Source: Halomarina halobia
GTDB lineage: Archaea > Halobacteriota > Halobacteria > Halobacteriales > Haloarculaceae
DNA length: 64,000 bases
Assembly: GCF_029338575.1 (NCBI RefSeq)
Contig: NZ_CP119993.1
Span: forward strand, 682,001 to 746,000
Reading direction: 5' to 3'
Made by a program: the position numbers and the translations under genes. This document shows positions 16,307-25,324 of this stretch, piece by piece; position 1 is the stretch's first letter; every line of letters starts with the position of its first letter. Below the pieces are notes generated by a model. The model searched no databases. It saw nothing but the letters and a program-made list of their open reading frames with translations, and was not told where the DNA came from.

Positions 16307-17842
16307 ATGACCAGTAAATCGTTGCAGACGGTCTTAGGCGGTGGGAGCCTGATACTCGTTGGGACAGCAGTTCAACTCGCTCTCGGCTTCGTTGCGAGGG
16401 TAATAGCGGCCCGCTATCTCGGTAGCGTCGATTACGGAGCACTCGCACTCGGGATCACCCTCGTGACTTTCCTCTCTACGATCTGTTTACTCGGCACTGA
16501 TATCGGAGTCGCCCGGTTTCTTCCTCGGTTCGACGACGGAGGGGTGCGACGAGGTGTACTCATCTCGGCATTCTCGATCAGCGCACCCGTCGCTGGGTTC
16601 ACCGGCATAGCGATCGCCCTGTTTCCACACACTGCGGCACGTATGCTTGGTGCTCCGGACGCTGCCGCCGTCCTCCAGATATTCGGCCTGGTAGTACCGT
16701 TCGCTGCGATGCTCCGCCTCTCGGTCGGTGGCGTGCGCGGCCTCCAACGGGCGATGCCCCGGGTATACTCCCAGGACATCGCGCTACCCGTCGCACGCCT
16801 CGCCCTCATTGCGGCGGTTATCATCGCAGGAGGTACCGTCCTCGATGTCGCTTACGCCTATCTCGCGGCGTATGCCCTGGCAGCAACGCTCTCCGTGGTG
16901 TTCCTTGCCCAGTACAGTTCCCTGTTCGATCGCGGTGTCCGCCCGGAGTGGATGTACCGACGACTGCTCGTCTTCTCGACGCCATTAGTACTCTCGTCGC
17001 TGGCGTTCACCGCCCTCTCCAGTATCGACGTGTTCCTCTTGAGCTTCTACCTTCCGACGACCCGACCCGTCGGCATATACCAGGCAGTGTATCCGCTCTC
17101 GAAGCTCCTCTCCATGTTCGCCGGACCGTTCGGATTCATTTTGCTGCCAGCACTCTCCGAACTCGACAGCGACGGGAACACCGCAGAGATCCGGCGAGTC
17201 TACCGGACGACGGTGAAGTGGATCTTCGTTCTCACGCTCCCCGTCGGGCTCGTCTTCCTCGCCTTTCCGCGCACCGCCATCCTGTACACCCTCGGCTCGG
17301 AGTACGTTGTCGCTGGACCGACGCTCGCGGTACTTTCCCTCGCGTACTTAGTCCACTCAGCCGTCGGGCCGAATACGGAGGCACTCACCTCCCTCGGCGC
17401 CAGTCGATTGGTACTGGTCGATCACGTCCTGATCGCGTGCGTTAATATCGCACTCAACGCTCTCCTCATCCCTCGCTACTCGTACTTCGGGGCCGCTATC
17501 GCAACGGCACTCTCGTTCACTCTGTTGAACGTACTCGTATCGGGACAGCTCTACCGGCGGAGTCAGGTATTTCCGATATCGAGCGACACAGTTCGAATCG
17601 GGATCACCGGTACCGGGTCGTTCGCCGCGTTCGTTTGGGTCGTTACCTCCTGGCTACGCGTTGAGGGATTAGCCGCCGTAGTAGTCGTCGCGTCCCTGTT
17701 CGCCATCGCCTACGTTGTAATCGTTCTCCGCTTCGGGATCGGTCCCGACGAACTCGCCCTCTTCGAGAGCTTGGAGCACCGCTTCGACTTCGAATCCAGT
17801 CGGCTCAAGCGAGGGCTCCGACGAGCGGCGGGCGAGAAATGA
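16307..17842 (+). CDS. Oligosaccharide flippase (polysaccharide biosynthesis/MATE-like transporter)
   Basis: A 511-residue polytopic membrane protein with 12-14 hydrophobic segments, of the Wzx/AglR-like MOP superfamily. The N-terminus (GGGSLILVGTAVQLALGFVA, ARYLGSVDYGALALGITLVT) is characteristic of this family. It would flip a lipid-linked glycan across the membrane for S-layer glycosylation or exopolysaccharide. ATG 16307 is preferred; a GTG two codons earlier is in frame. The next gene overlaps by 4 bases, so both are co-expressed. Codon use is less GC-biased than in the rest of the window, suggesting that this cluster was acquired. Confidence 0.88.
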   Translation: MTSKSLQTVLGGGSLILVGTAVQLALGFVARVIAARYLGSVDYGALALGITLVTFLSTICLLGTDIGVARFLPRFDDGGVRRGVLISAFSISAPVAGFTGIAIALFPHTAARMLGAPDAAAVLQIFGLVVPFAAMLRLSVGGVRGLQRAMPRVYSQDIALPVARLALIAAVIIAGGTVLDVAYAYLAAYALAATLSVVFLAQYSSLFDRGVRPEWMYRRLLVFSTPLVLSSLAFTALSSIDVFLLSFYLPTTRPVGIYQAVYPLSKLLSMFAGPFGFILLPALSELDSDGNTAEIRRVYRTTVKWIFVLTLPVGLVFLAFPRTAILYTLGSEYVVAGPTLAVLSLAYLVHSAVGPNTEALTSLGASRLVLVDHVLIACVNIALNALLIPRYSYFGAAIATALSFTLLNVLVSGQLYRRSQVFPISSDTVRIGITGTGSFAAFVWVVTSWLRVEGLAAVVVVASLFAIAYVVIVLRFGIGPDELALFESLEHRFDFESSRLKRGLRRAAGEK

Positions 17843-19617
17843 CGAATCGGTCGATGCGTTCGAAACGTACTTGGCGGCGAGTATTGAATTCATCCGTAAT
17901 GGACATGAGAGTAAGTCTTGGATTGTCGATCAGTGTTTTCTCGATCGCCATCCTTTATTCCCACACCGTCAATTCCCTCTTCCCAATACTTCCTGTTGGG
18001 ATAGTTATCGCGGTCGGGATACCGTTGTTCGCAGTACTTCGACGGTCCACCGTCGACCGCCGCACGGCGTACGCCGTCTTGTCGATGTTCGTCCTACTGT
18101 CGACGTTACACAAAGTGTATATATTTTCGTTTCCGGCGAGCCTCATCGGATACGATCCGGGGTTGTACGTCCAACAGATCGATCAGTTGATAGAGGCGAA
18201 CAGGGTCAGCGCTATCGACGAGACCGAGATCAGCTTCTATTCGAAGGCCCCCTTCTTCCTTCTTCTGGTCGCCGCCATCAGTTTCGTCGGTGGAGTGACT
18301 CCGGAGGCAGCTATGATCGTGTACCCGGTGATCGTCGGCGTCATGTATCCCGTGTCGGCGTTCGCGATCATACGTCGGATCGCGCCAGTCGATCCGCTGC
18401 GAACCGCCACGGTGGGCACCGCCCCCGCGACCGTCGCAGCACTGTCCCTCCACTACGGGTTCCACCCCCTCGCGCAAACGCTGGCGGTCGTACTCTGGCT
18501 GGCGTTCGTTATATCGGTTACGAGGTACTATGTACACCGAACGTCGGCCGATTTCCTGGTGATCATGTTACTTCTCATGGCGATGTTGAGTACTCACAAA
18601 GTCCCGGGTGTCCTGGTCGTCGGGACCTTTCTGCTTCTGTTCGTGGGGACGCTCTCTACGCACAGCGTCAGCGAGATGCAGGACGCGTGGCGGGACAGAT
18701 CCGTTCGTTCGCTGTTGTTACTCACCGGCGTCACGTTGTTCGCCCACTGGACGTTTATCGCCGAGTTCATCGACCGGGTACTCTTTCGGATAGCGCTATT
18801 GTTCTCCCCTACGTTCCTCACTATTTTCCTCGAACGGGTATTCAGGCTGTTCGGAGGCGGTGCCGCGTCAGGGGGGCCCGCTTCCGAGGCCATCGTCAGT
18901 CCACTAGTGGTGTTCCTCATGAACAACCTGTACGCCGTCGTCCTCTTTCCGCTCGCAGCGATCGGCTGGGTAGCGTTGTTCGTTCGCCACCGATCGGATC
19001 CGGCAACCCGGGTACTCTTGACGGCGTCGGCGCTCATCTCGTTCCTCGTCGTCTTGGGGTACGTTCAGCGAGTCGCGGTGAATCCCCGACGATTCACGTT
19101 CTTCGCGGAGGTATTGCTCCTCGTCCTCGTCGCCGTAGTCATCGGTCGGCTAGTTGCCACCGGTGCTCGCGGCCGAACACCGGTAACGGGCGCGATCATT
19201 TTCGGGCTGTTGCTCGTTCTACTGAGCACGCAGGTGTTCGCGACGGTCGCGCTCCCGAATCACCCCGTTAGCTCTCCAGACGGGCTCACAGCGGGTGAAC
19301 AGCAGGCGAAGAGGTTTACTCATGCCCACGTTCCCGGCGAGGTGCACACCGATTTCTTCTACGCGGTTAAGCCCCCTGCCGATCCGTCCCGATCAGGCGA
19401 GTCGGAGAAGTACATCTCGATGGGTGAGGAACTGTTGAATCAGTCTGAAAACCTCTCCCGACACGATTACGTGCTGTATCGAGAACGAGTTGATACCCAC
19501 CGTACGCCGGGGAAAACGTGGCGAGTGACCTGGGACGCGCAACGCTACCTCGATGGGGAGTACTCCCGCATTTATTCGAACAATGACGTCACGTTATACA
19601 CTCGTAGGGGCGAGTGA
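17839..19617 (+). CDS. Polytopic membrane protein, probable GT-C/GT39-like glycosyltransferase
   Basis: A 592-residue protein with about 12 membrane segments and a hydrophilic C-terminal domain of about 110 residues. The first extracytoplasmic loop contains SLIGYDPGLYVQQIDQLIEA, an acidic motif where GT-C enzymes keep their catalytic aspartate. The tail ends with YSRIYSNNDVTLYT, a wording I associate with haloarchaeal membrane glycosyltransferases. It overlaps the flippase by 4 bases. It lacks the WWDYG motif of the oligosaccharyltransferase AglB. A role in adding a sugar to a lipid-linked glycan is inferred from this context; it could also be a polymerase. Confidence 0.65.
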   Translation: MTNRSMRSKRTWRRVLNSSVMDMRVSLGLSISVFSIAILYSHTVNSLFPILPVGIVIAVGIPLFAVLRRSTVDRRTAYAVLSMFVLLSTLHKVYIFSFPASLIGYDPGLYVQQIDQLIEANRVSAIDETEISFYSKAPFFLLLVAAISFVGGVTPEAAMIVYPVIVGVMYPVSAFAIIRRIAPVDPLRTATVGTAPATVAALSLHYGFHPLAQTLAVVLWLAFVISVTRYYVHRTSADFLVIMLLLMAMLSTHKVPGVLVVGTFLLLFVGTLSTHSVSEMQDAWRDRSVRSLLLLTGVTLFAHWTFIAEFIDRVLFRIALLFSPTFLTIFLERVFRLFGGGAASGGPASEAIVSPLVVFLMNNLYAVVLFPLAAIGWVALFVRHRSDPATRVLLTASALISFLVVLGYVQRVAVNPRRFTFFAEVLLLVLVAVVIGRLVATGARGRTPVTGAIIFGLLLVLLSTQVFATVALPNHPVSSPDGLTAGEQQAKRFTHAHVPGEVHTDFFYAVKPPADPSRSGESEKYISMGEELLNQSENLSRHDYVLYRERVDTHRTPGKTWRVTWDAQRYLDGEYSRIYSNNDVTLYTRRGE

Positions 19618-19737
19618 GGCCGCTCTCGAAACGAATGATCACGTGACCTGTCGCTTCGATCGACGATCATCTCGAACGGAGTCCGCTGTCCGAAGAGTCG
19701 CGACCTCTCGGTCGGCAGCCTTACTGATTCCGAGACA

Positions 19738-20267
19738 GTGAGAAATGTCGTATTCATCGGGACAGTCTTCGCTACGATGCCTTGCCAGCAGTCGTTTCCG
19801 AGCGTGGCGTCACCTCACGGGTAGTTGCGCCGGGTACACACACCGGTTCCAGCATACCATCACTGCTCTCGGGCAATTACCCAGCCACTCACAGCGTGTC
19901 GGGCCGAAAGCGTGAGATAACGGCCTACGCAGCGACCTCCGTGTGGGCACCGGATGACGACAGTGGCGTCGTATTCCATCGCGGGAATTCGGTAGCCCGA
20001 ATCGTCCACGCCCACTACCACCACTACTACGCAGCCCCTCACGCTGCACTGATGCGCTCCGAATGGAGTCCGAGGCAATACGTCGCGTTCAGTCGCACGT
20101 ACGCTCACTCACACCGTCAGTACGGGCCACCGTCCGTGTCACCCGACGACGACACGCTACCGGCGACGTTCGAGGATCGCCCCGACGCGGATCGCGAGGT
20201 CGACGCCTATACACGTGATCAGCTGTCGAAGCGTGGGTACGTCGAGCAGCCACCCGTCGTGACGTAG
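19738..20267 (+). pseudogene. Sulfatase/alkaline-phosphatase-superfamily gene, frameshifted and internally deleted
   Basis: From the GTG at 19738 the frame reads RNVVFI. After a one-base shift near 19758 it reads DSLRYDALPAVVSERGVTS, then THTGSSIPSLLSGNYPATHS, which is the front of haloarchaeal sulfatase-like proteins; in them IPSLLSG matches the C/S-x-P-S-x active-site region. After THSV about 250 residues of the fold are missing. The frame resumes with the family's C-terminal pattern (EVDAYTRDQLSKRGYVE). An insertion-free deletion together with a frameshift marks this as a pseudogene. It lies inside the glycan cluster, where such genes decorate glycans. Confidence 0.7.
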
Positions 20268-20307
20268 TTCGCCTGGATCGTAAACGGTCGACGGAAGCAG
20301 GGACGAC

Positions 20308-21408
20308 TCACCCCGCGCTGAACACGTGTTCTGCGAACCGCTCTCGTTCGTTCTCCCAAGAGATATCCTCTGCCCGCTCACGAGCTAAGACGGCCAATTG
20401 CTCCAGTTCATCCGCGCTCATCGCGGCAATCCCTCGAAGCGCCGTAGCGATGTCCCGCGGCGTCGGGTCGGTGTAGACGCCCGCTTCGCGTGCGAGCGTT
20501 CGCATACCAGGGAAATCGGACATCACGGGGATGGCACCCGCCGCTAGGTACTCGCCAATTTTTATCGGGTACGCGTACCGAAAGTCGTCGAACGCTGTCA
20601 GCGTACACAGCCCTACGTGCGCCTTTTCGATAGATCGACAGACCTGTTCGTGAGATACGTTTCCGTGAAATCGCACTTGATCGCTCAGACCGAGTTCGGC
20701 GGACACTGCTTCCGCGCGGGAGGTGGGTTCCCCGTACACGTCGACCACGAGGTCCGTGTCGACGTACGTGAGCGCTTCGAGTAGCGACTCGATCCCCCAC
20801 CCGCGACCGGTTTTCCCCACCCAGACGCAACGCAGGGGCGGCTGCGTCGGTTTTCGTTCGTGAGTTATCGACGATACCGGGGAACCGTTTAGCGCGAACC
20901 GCGTGGACCGGCCCAGATGCGAGCGAGGACCATCGGGGTGTAACGTGGTCACTACGACATCCGCCCTGTCGATCACCCGAAGCAACATGCGCGATGTGAT
21001 CTGGTGTGGAGAATAGATCGGACGACGGATCGACAGCTGTAACGGGTCATCGAAGACATCGACAACCCACTTGGCGTTAGAGAGATATCCCGAAAGCACC
21101 TGTGCGTACGTGAACTCGGTGACGTATGTAACGTCACCATCTGCCGACCGATCGCGGACGGTATTGACGATTCTTCGCGCCTGTAGTGTCCGTTCCAGTA
21201 CGTGCTTGCCGCTCGTTATATCACCGAGTACGTGCACGGTGTCGTACTCGTCCTGAACGCGCTCCGGGGGAGCCCGGTTCGTAAGGAGAACCGACGACCG
21301 AGCCCGTCTCGCAAGCGCTACCGCGTGATTGTACCGTGTCGTACTGCTAATATCGGGTACGTGATGTGAATAGTAGACGACGTCCCCCGCGCCCCTCCTT
21401 TTTTCCAT
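20308..21408 (-). CDS. Glycosyltransferase family 4 protein
   Basis: A 366-residue GT-B enzyme. The C-terminal half has the nucleotide-sugar-binding features: RCVWVGKTGRGWGIESLLEA, VDVYGEPTSRAEAVSAELGL, QVRFHGNVSHEQVCRSIEKA, and the EXnE-like KIGEYLAAGAIPVMSDFPGM. The N-terminal acceptor domain begins VVYYSHHVPDISSTTRYNHA. The ATG at 21408 precedes this directly; the frame is open further upstream to 21645, but that stretch has no protein character. It runs opposite to its neighbours and has its own promoter. Donor and acceptor are unknown. Confidence 0.85.
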   Translation of the reverse strand: MEKRRGAGDVVYYSHHVPDISSTTRYNHAVALARRARSSVLLTNRAPPERVQDEYDTVHVLGDITSGKHVLERTLQARRIVNTVRDRSADGDVTYVTEFTYAQVLSGYLSNAKWVVDVFDDPLQLSIRRPIYSPHQITSRMLLRVIDRADVVVTTLHPDGPRSHLGRSTRFALNGSPVSSITHERKPTQPPLRCVWVGKTGRGWGIESLLEALTYVDTDLVVDVYGEPTSRAEAVSAELGLSDQVRFHGNVSHEQVCRSIEKAHVGLCTLTAFDDFRYAYPIKIGEYLAAGAIPVMSDFPGMRTLAREAGVYTDPTPRDIATALRGIAAMSADELEQLAVLARERAEDISWENERERFAEHVFSAG

Positions 21409-21756
21409 CGTGTATGTCGTCGTAGAGTACGTTATTAATGACTTTGGTCGGTGTACCTGGTGACGGGGCCAGGGTCGTGTCGCGCGATACGTGCGGACGG
21501 ATCCACTGAGCGGATCACGTCCTTGATTCTCCCCAGTCACTCTCGAAACGACCGAAATTACGCAGTTGCTCCCAACGGTGATAGAGGGCCCCGACAACGT
21601 CCCCTCTAGAGGGGCGTATCGATCCCGGGACGAACCGCCACACACCCCGGACGGAAGCCCGATTATTCCGAACGGTCATTACGGGCCCCTTCGGCACCGT
21701 CGCGGGATCGGTTCTAAATCCGAGCAGTATATGATGGGAATAAATATGGGTCCAGG
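21409..21756. promoter_or_regulatory. Divergent promoter region between two glycosyltransferase genes
   Basis: This 348-base region contains AT-rich stretches at both ends: GTCATTAATAACGTACTCTA-type sequence by the minus-strand gene, and CAGTATATGATGGGAATAAA by the plus-strand gene. It also contains a perfect palindrome at 21601-21614. No gene is seen. Confidence 0.4.
21601..21614. repeat. Perfect 14-bp palindrome CCCCTCTAGAGGGG
   Basis: The 14-base sequence reads the same on both strands. It lies in the divergent intergenic region about 150 bases before the plus-strand GT gene and 190 before the minus-strand one. It may be an operator for a dimeric regulator; nothing in the sequence shows which. 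Confidence 0.4.
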
Positions 21757-22935
21757 ATGGGACTCCACTACCAGATGCGCGTACTCAACAGTCTCCCGGA
21801 CCCTCGCGTGGGGGGGCCGCAGCTACGTTCATTTCAGGTCGCTAAGGGATTACGCGTCGAGGGGATCGAAACCGTCTTCCTGTTACCGGAGGGTGATGAC
21901 ACCTTCGCTGAGATGGCGACCGCCGAGGGCTTTACCGTCCGACGTCCGGGCATCCGGACGATGCGTCCGCCTCGGCAAGTGTTGGCCAACGTGCAGTACG
22001 TACTCGACCTGCCGAGAGCGGTGTTAAAGATACGGACGTTACTCGACGAGGAGGAAGTGGACCTCGTTCAAGCGAACATGCCGACCGATATCCCGACGGG
22101 ATTGGCCGCAGGGTTCTCGGATCTCCCGCTCCTGTGGAATTTCGAGGACGTCTCCACGCCGTGGCCCGTCGGCCGAACGGCGGCAGTACTCGCGGCACGG
22201 ATAGCCGACGAGGTGACTGTCGTCGCTGACGCAGTTGCCGACCATTATTTCCCGGGTGACGAGGTTGAAGCCCGGGTGATCCACGCGCCAGTGGACCTCG
22301 ATAAATTCGATCCCGACCGGGTAACCGCTAGCCGAGAGACGCTCGCAGCCGAGATCGGGGCGGACCTCCGTCGCCCGATCATCGGTACGATCGGGAATAT
22401 AAACCCCGTGAAAGGACACGAGTATCTGTTGAGAGCGACGCGGCGTCTCACCGATCAGTTCGGGCCTGTGACGGTACTCATCGTCGGCGGCGCACCCGAA
22501 ACGCGCGCCGAATACGTTCGGGACCTGAAGGCGCTCCGGGCGGAGCTCGGCCTCGAGGAGTCGGTGCACTTCCTCGGACGGCGCTCCGACGTCCCCGAGC
22601 TGCTGTCGCTGTTCGACGTGTTCGCGCTCCCGTCGGTGGCGGAGGCCTGCCCGATGGTGGTGCTCGAGGCGATGGCGATGGAGCGGCCGATCGTCGCGAC
22701 GCGCGTCGGCGGCGTCCCCGAGCAACTCGACGACGGCGTCCACGGGCGGCTCGTGCCGCCGGCCGACCCGGACGCGCTGACCGCCGCGATCGGGGAGGCC
22801 CTCTCTGACCCCGCCGTCGCGCGACGGTGGGGCGAGCGCGCCCGAGAGCGCGCGAAGGAGGAATTCTCGCTCGATCGGTGCGTCGAGCGCCACGTCGCCG
22901 CGTACCGGGCCGCGGCCGGTCACGAGTGCGGGTAG
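21757..22935 (+). CDS. Glycosyltransferase family 4 protein
   Basis: A 392-residue GT-B enzyme. The N-terminus reads LPDPRVGGPQLRSFQVAKGL. The C-terminal domain has IIGTIGNINPVKGHEYLLRA, FLGRRSDVPELLSLFDVFAL and the retaining-GT signature ACPMVVLEAMAMERPIVATR with E/E spacing. It would transfer a sugar from a nucleotide donor on the cytoplasmic face. Base composition changes inside the gene: the first two thirds use codons like the low-GC glycan cluster, while from about 22,450 on nearly every third base is G or C. This suggests a recombination joint within the gene. Confidence 0.88.
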   Translation: MGLHYQMRVLNSLPDPRVGGPQLRSFQVAKGLRVEGIETVFLLPEGDDTFAEMATAEGFTVRRPGIRTMRPPRQVLANVQYVLDLPRAVLKIRTLLDEEEVDLVQANMPTDIPTGLAAGFSDLPLLWNFEDVSTPWPVGRTAAVLAARIADEVTVVADAVADHYFPGDEVEARVIHAPVDLDKFDPDRVTASRETLAAEIGADLRRPIIGTIGNINPVKGHEYLLRATRRLTDQFGPVTVLIVGGAPETRAEYVRDLKALRAELGLEESVHFLGRRSDVPELLSLFDVFALPSVAEACPMVVLEAMAMERPIVATRVGGVPEQLDDGVHGRLVPPADPDALTAAIGEALSDPAVARRWGERARERAKEEFSLDRCVERHVAAYRAAAGHECG

Positions 22936-22994
22936 CGCAACCGAAGCCCCTCGTGGGCCGACGGAGGTGGACGTCAGACCGCGTCCCCCGCGCC

Positions 22995-23106
22995 GGTCGC
23001 CGAGATTATTTCACTACTTATGAGGATTTAATGATCTCTTAAACACTTAAACATAGGTTGATATATCCGTAGATTAATTACGCGTCAACGGTATCACGCG
23101 ATTGTA
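22995..23106 (+). promoter_or_regulatory. AT-rich promoter region of the epimerase operon
   Basis: A run of AT-rich sequence (TTATTTCACTACTTATGAGG, CTTAAACACTTAAACATAGG, GATATATCCGTAGATTAATT) stands out in otherwise GC-rich DNA. It precedes the ATG at 23107, and no other gene is nearby. Several TATA-like boxes (for example GATATATCC near 23062) make the exact transcription start uncertain. Confidence 0.45.
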
Positions 23107-24024
23107 ATGTCTCAGGTGCTGATCACGGGTGGACTAGGTGCTATCGGGGCACCGCTGACGGAGGAACTGGAGTCCCGCGGCCACGAGGTGTGGATCGCCG
23201 ACCTGCCGTGGAGCGAGCGCGAGCGGTACTACCGCTGTGACGTGAGCGAGTACCGCCAGCTCGAATCGGTGTTCGAAGACCGGGACTTCGACTACGTCTA
23301 CCACCTCGCCGCCGAGTTCGGCCGGAAGAACGGCGAGGACTTCTACGAGACGATGTGGAAGTCGAACGCCATCGGGACGAAGAACGTGCTCCGGCTCCAG
23401 CGCGAGCACGGCTTTCGGATGGTGTTCTCGTCGAGCAGCGAGGTGTACGGCGACTACGACGACGTCATGGTCGAGGACGTGCCGCGCCGGGTCGGCCCGA
23501 GACAGCTCAACGACTACGCCATCTCGAAGTGGGTGAACGAGCAACAGATCCTGAACGCGACGGACCGATACGGCACCGAGACGGTTCGCGTTCGGTTCTT
23601 CAACACGTACGGCCCGGGCGAGTACTACAGCGAGTACCGGAGCGTCGTCGCGAAGTTCTGCTACCGCGCGCTCCACGACCTGCCGTACCACGTCTACGAG
23701 GACCACCACCGGTCGTTCACCTACATCGACGACACGATCGTGACGCTCGCGAACGTCGTGGAACACTTCAACCCCGGCGAGGTGTACAACATCGGCGGCG
23801 AACGCTACCGGAACATCGAGGAGCTGTCCGACATCGTCCTCGACTACCTCGACAAGGACGACGACCTCGTCGAGTACCGGGGCACCGAGGAGCACAACAC
23901 GCTGAACAAACGGGCCAGCGTGGAGAAGGCCAAGCGAGACCTCGGCCACGAACAGCGGATCACGCTCGAGGAGGGCGTACCGGAGACGATCGAGTGGATG
24001 CGCGAGGTCTATGACGTCGAGTAG
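23107..24024 (+). CDS. NAD-dependent nucleotide-sugar epimerase/dehydratase
   Basis: A 305-residue short-chain dehydrogenase of the extended type. The Rossmann motif is GGLGAIG (8-14), and the catalytic pair is Y137 and K141 in NDYAISKW, with SSSSEVYGD before it. The C-terminal part binds the sugar nucleotide (NTYGPGEYYSEYRSVVAKFC, HRSFTYIDDTI). This could be a UDP-sugar 4-epimerase, a GDP-sugar dehydratase or a UDP-glucuronate decarboxylase; the sequence does not settle which. It overlaps the nucleotide-sugar dehydrogenase by 14 bases, so the pair probably works on the same sugar nucleotide pool. Confidence 0.85.
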   Translation: MSQVLITGGLGAIGAPLTEELESRGHEVWIADLPWSERERYYRCDVSEYRQLESVFEDRDFDYVYHLAAEFGRKNGEDFYETMWKSNAIGTKNVLRLQREHGFRMVFSSSSEVYGDYDDVMVEDVPRRVGPRQLNDYAISKWVNEQQILNATDRYGTETVRVRFFNTYGPGEYYSEYRSVVAKFCYRALHDLPYHVYEDHHRSFTYIDDTIVTLANVVEHFNPGEVYNIGGERYRNIEELSDIVLDYLDKDDDLVEYRGTEEHNTLNKRASVEKAKRDLGHEQRITLEEGVPETIEWMREVYDVE

Positions 24025-25324
24025 CGACGCGGTCGGCGGTACGGAGGCGGGGCGACTCGACCCGATCGACGAGGTCGTCGTCGTCGGGACCGGGTTCGTG
24101 GGGCTGCCGCTCGCGTTGCTCCTCGCCGAGCGCGGCAAGCGCGTCGTCGGCGTCGACATCGACGAGAACCTGGTGGACGCGATCAACGACGGCACGCTCA
24201 ACCTCGACGAGGACCGCCTCCAGGCGCTGCTCGACAGCGAGGGGGTGAACGAGAACCTCGTCGCGCGGACCACGCCGACCGACGGCGACGCGTTCGTGAT
24301 CTCGGTACCGACGCCGCTCGCGGAGAAGACGAAGAGCCCCCAGTTGGCCCACGTCGAGGGTGCCGTCGAGTCGATCCTGCCGCACCTCGAAGCGGGCGAC
24401 CTCATCAACGTCGAGTCGACGATCCCGCCGCTCACGTGTGAGCAGGTGATCGTCCCGCTGCTCGAGGACGCGGGCTTCGCGGTCGGCGAGGACGTCCAGC
24501 TGGCGCACTCGCCCGAGCGGATCCTCCCCGGGAACGTGTTCGAGGAGATCGTCAACAACGACCGCGTGATCGGCGGCGCGGACGACGCGAGCCGCCGCCG
24601 GGCCGCGATGATCTACGAACCGTTCCTCGAGGGGGAGATCTACTACACCGACCTGCTCTCGGCCGAGCTGTGTAAGCTCCTCGAGAACACGTACCGCGAC
24701 ATCAACATCGCGATAGCGAACGAGTTCGCGCTCATCGGGGACGCGCTCGGCGTCGACATGAACGACGTGATCGACCTCGCGAACCACCACCCGCGCGTCG
24801 ACATCCTCACGCCCGGCATCGGCGTCGGCGGCCACTGCCTCCCCGTCGATCCGTGGTTCCTGAACGAGGCCACCCCGGAGTACACGGACCTCATCACGAC
24901 CGCGCGTCGGATCAACGAGCGGATGCCCGAGGTCACCGCCGGCAAGGTGCGCCGCGCGGTCGCCGACCTCTCTGACCCGCGGATACTGGCCCTCGGCGCG
25001 ACGTACAAGCCCGACACCTACGACCTCCGGAACAGCGCGGCGGTCACGGTCGTCGAGGACCTCGACGCCGACGGCTACGACGTCGTTCACTACGACCGGT
25101 ACGCCGACGAGGTGGGATACGACGACCTCGCCGCGCTGATCGACCGCGAGTCCCCGGACGTCGTGCTCCAGCTCGTCCCGCACGGCGAGTCGGTCGCCGA
25201 ACTCGACGAACTGCGCCCGTCCCTCGAGTCCGAGGGGATCCGCGTGCTGCAGTTCGGCACCGGGAACCCGGTCGATCCCGAACCCCAACCCGAACTCGAG
25301 CCCGAGCCCGAGCCCAGCCCATGA
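24011..25324 (+). CDS. Nucleotide sugar dehydrogenase (UDP-ManNAc/UDP-glucose dehydrogenase family)
   Basis: A 437-residue enzyme that oxidises the C6 hydroxyl of a UDP-sugar to a carboxylate in two NAD steps. The Rossmann motif is VVGTGFVGLPLALLLAERG. The catalytic cysteine is C276 in GVGGHCLPVDPWF; the 'GGHC(I/L)PVDPWF' wording favours a UDP-N-acetylmannosamine dehydrogenase (WecC-like) over UDP-glucose dehydrogenase. The C-terminal domain has LGATYKPDTYDLRNSAAVTV. The last 20 residues are a Pro/Glu repeat (PQPELEPEPEPSP), unusual for this family. The stop overlaps the next gene's ATG by 4 bases. Confidence 0.9.
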   Translation: MTSSSDAVGGTEAGRLDPIDEVVVVGTGFVGLPLALLLAERGKRVVGVDIDENLVDAINDGTLNLDEDRLQALLDSEGVNENLVARTTPTDGDAFVISVPTPLAEKTKSPQLAHVEGAVESILPHLEAGDLINVESTIPPLTCEQVIVPLLEDAGFAVGEDVQLAHSPERILPGNVFEEIVNNDRVIGGADDASRRRAAMIYEPFLEGEIYYTDLLSAELCKLLENTYRDINIAIANEFALIGDALGVDMNDVIDLANHHPRVDILTPGIGVGGHCLPVDPWFLNEATPEYTDLITTARRINERMPEVTAGKVRRAVADLSDPRILALGATYKPDTYDLRNSAAVTVVEDLDADGYDVVHYDRYADEVGYDDLAALIDRESPDVVLQLVPHGESVAELDELRPSLESEGIRVLQFGTGNPVDPEPQPELEPEPEPSP

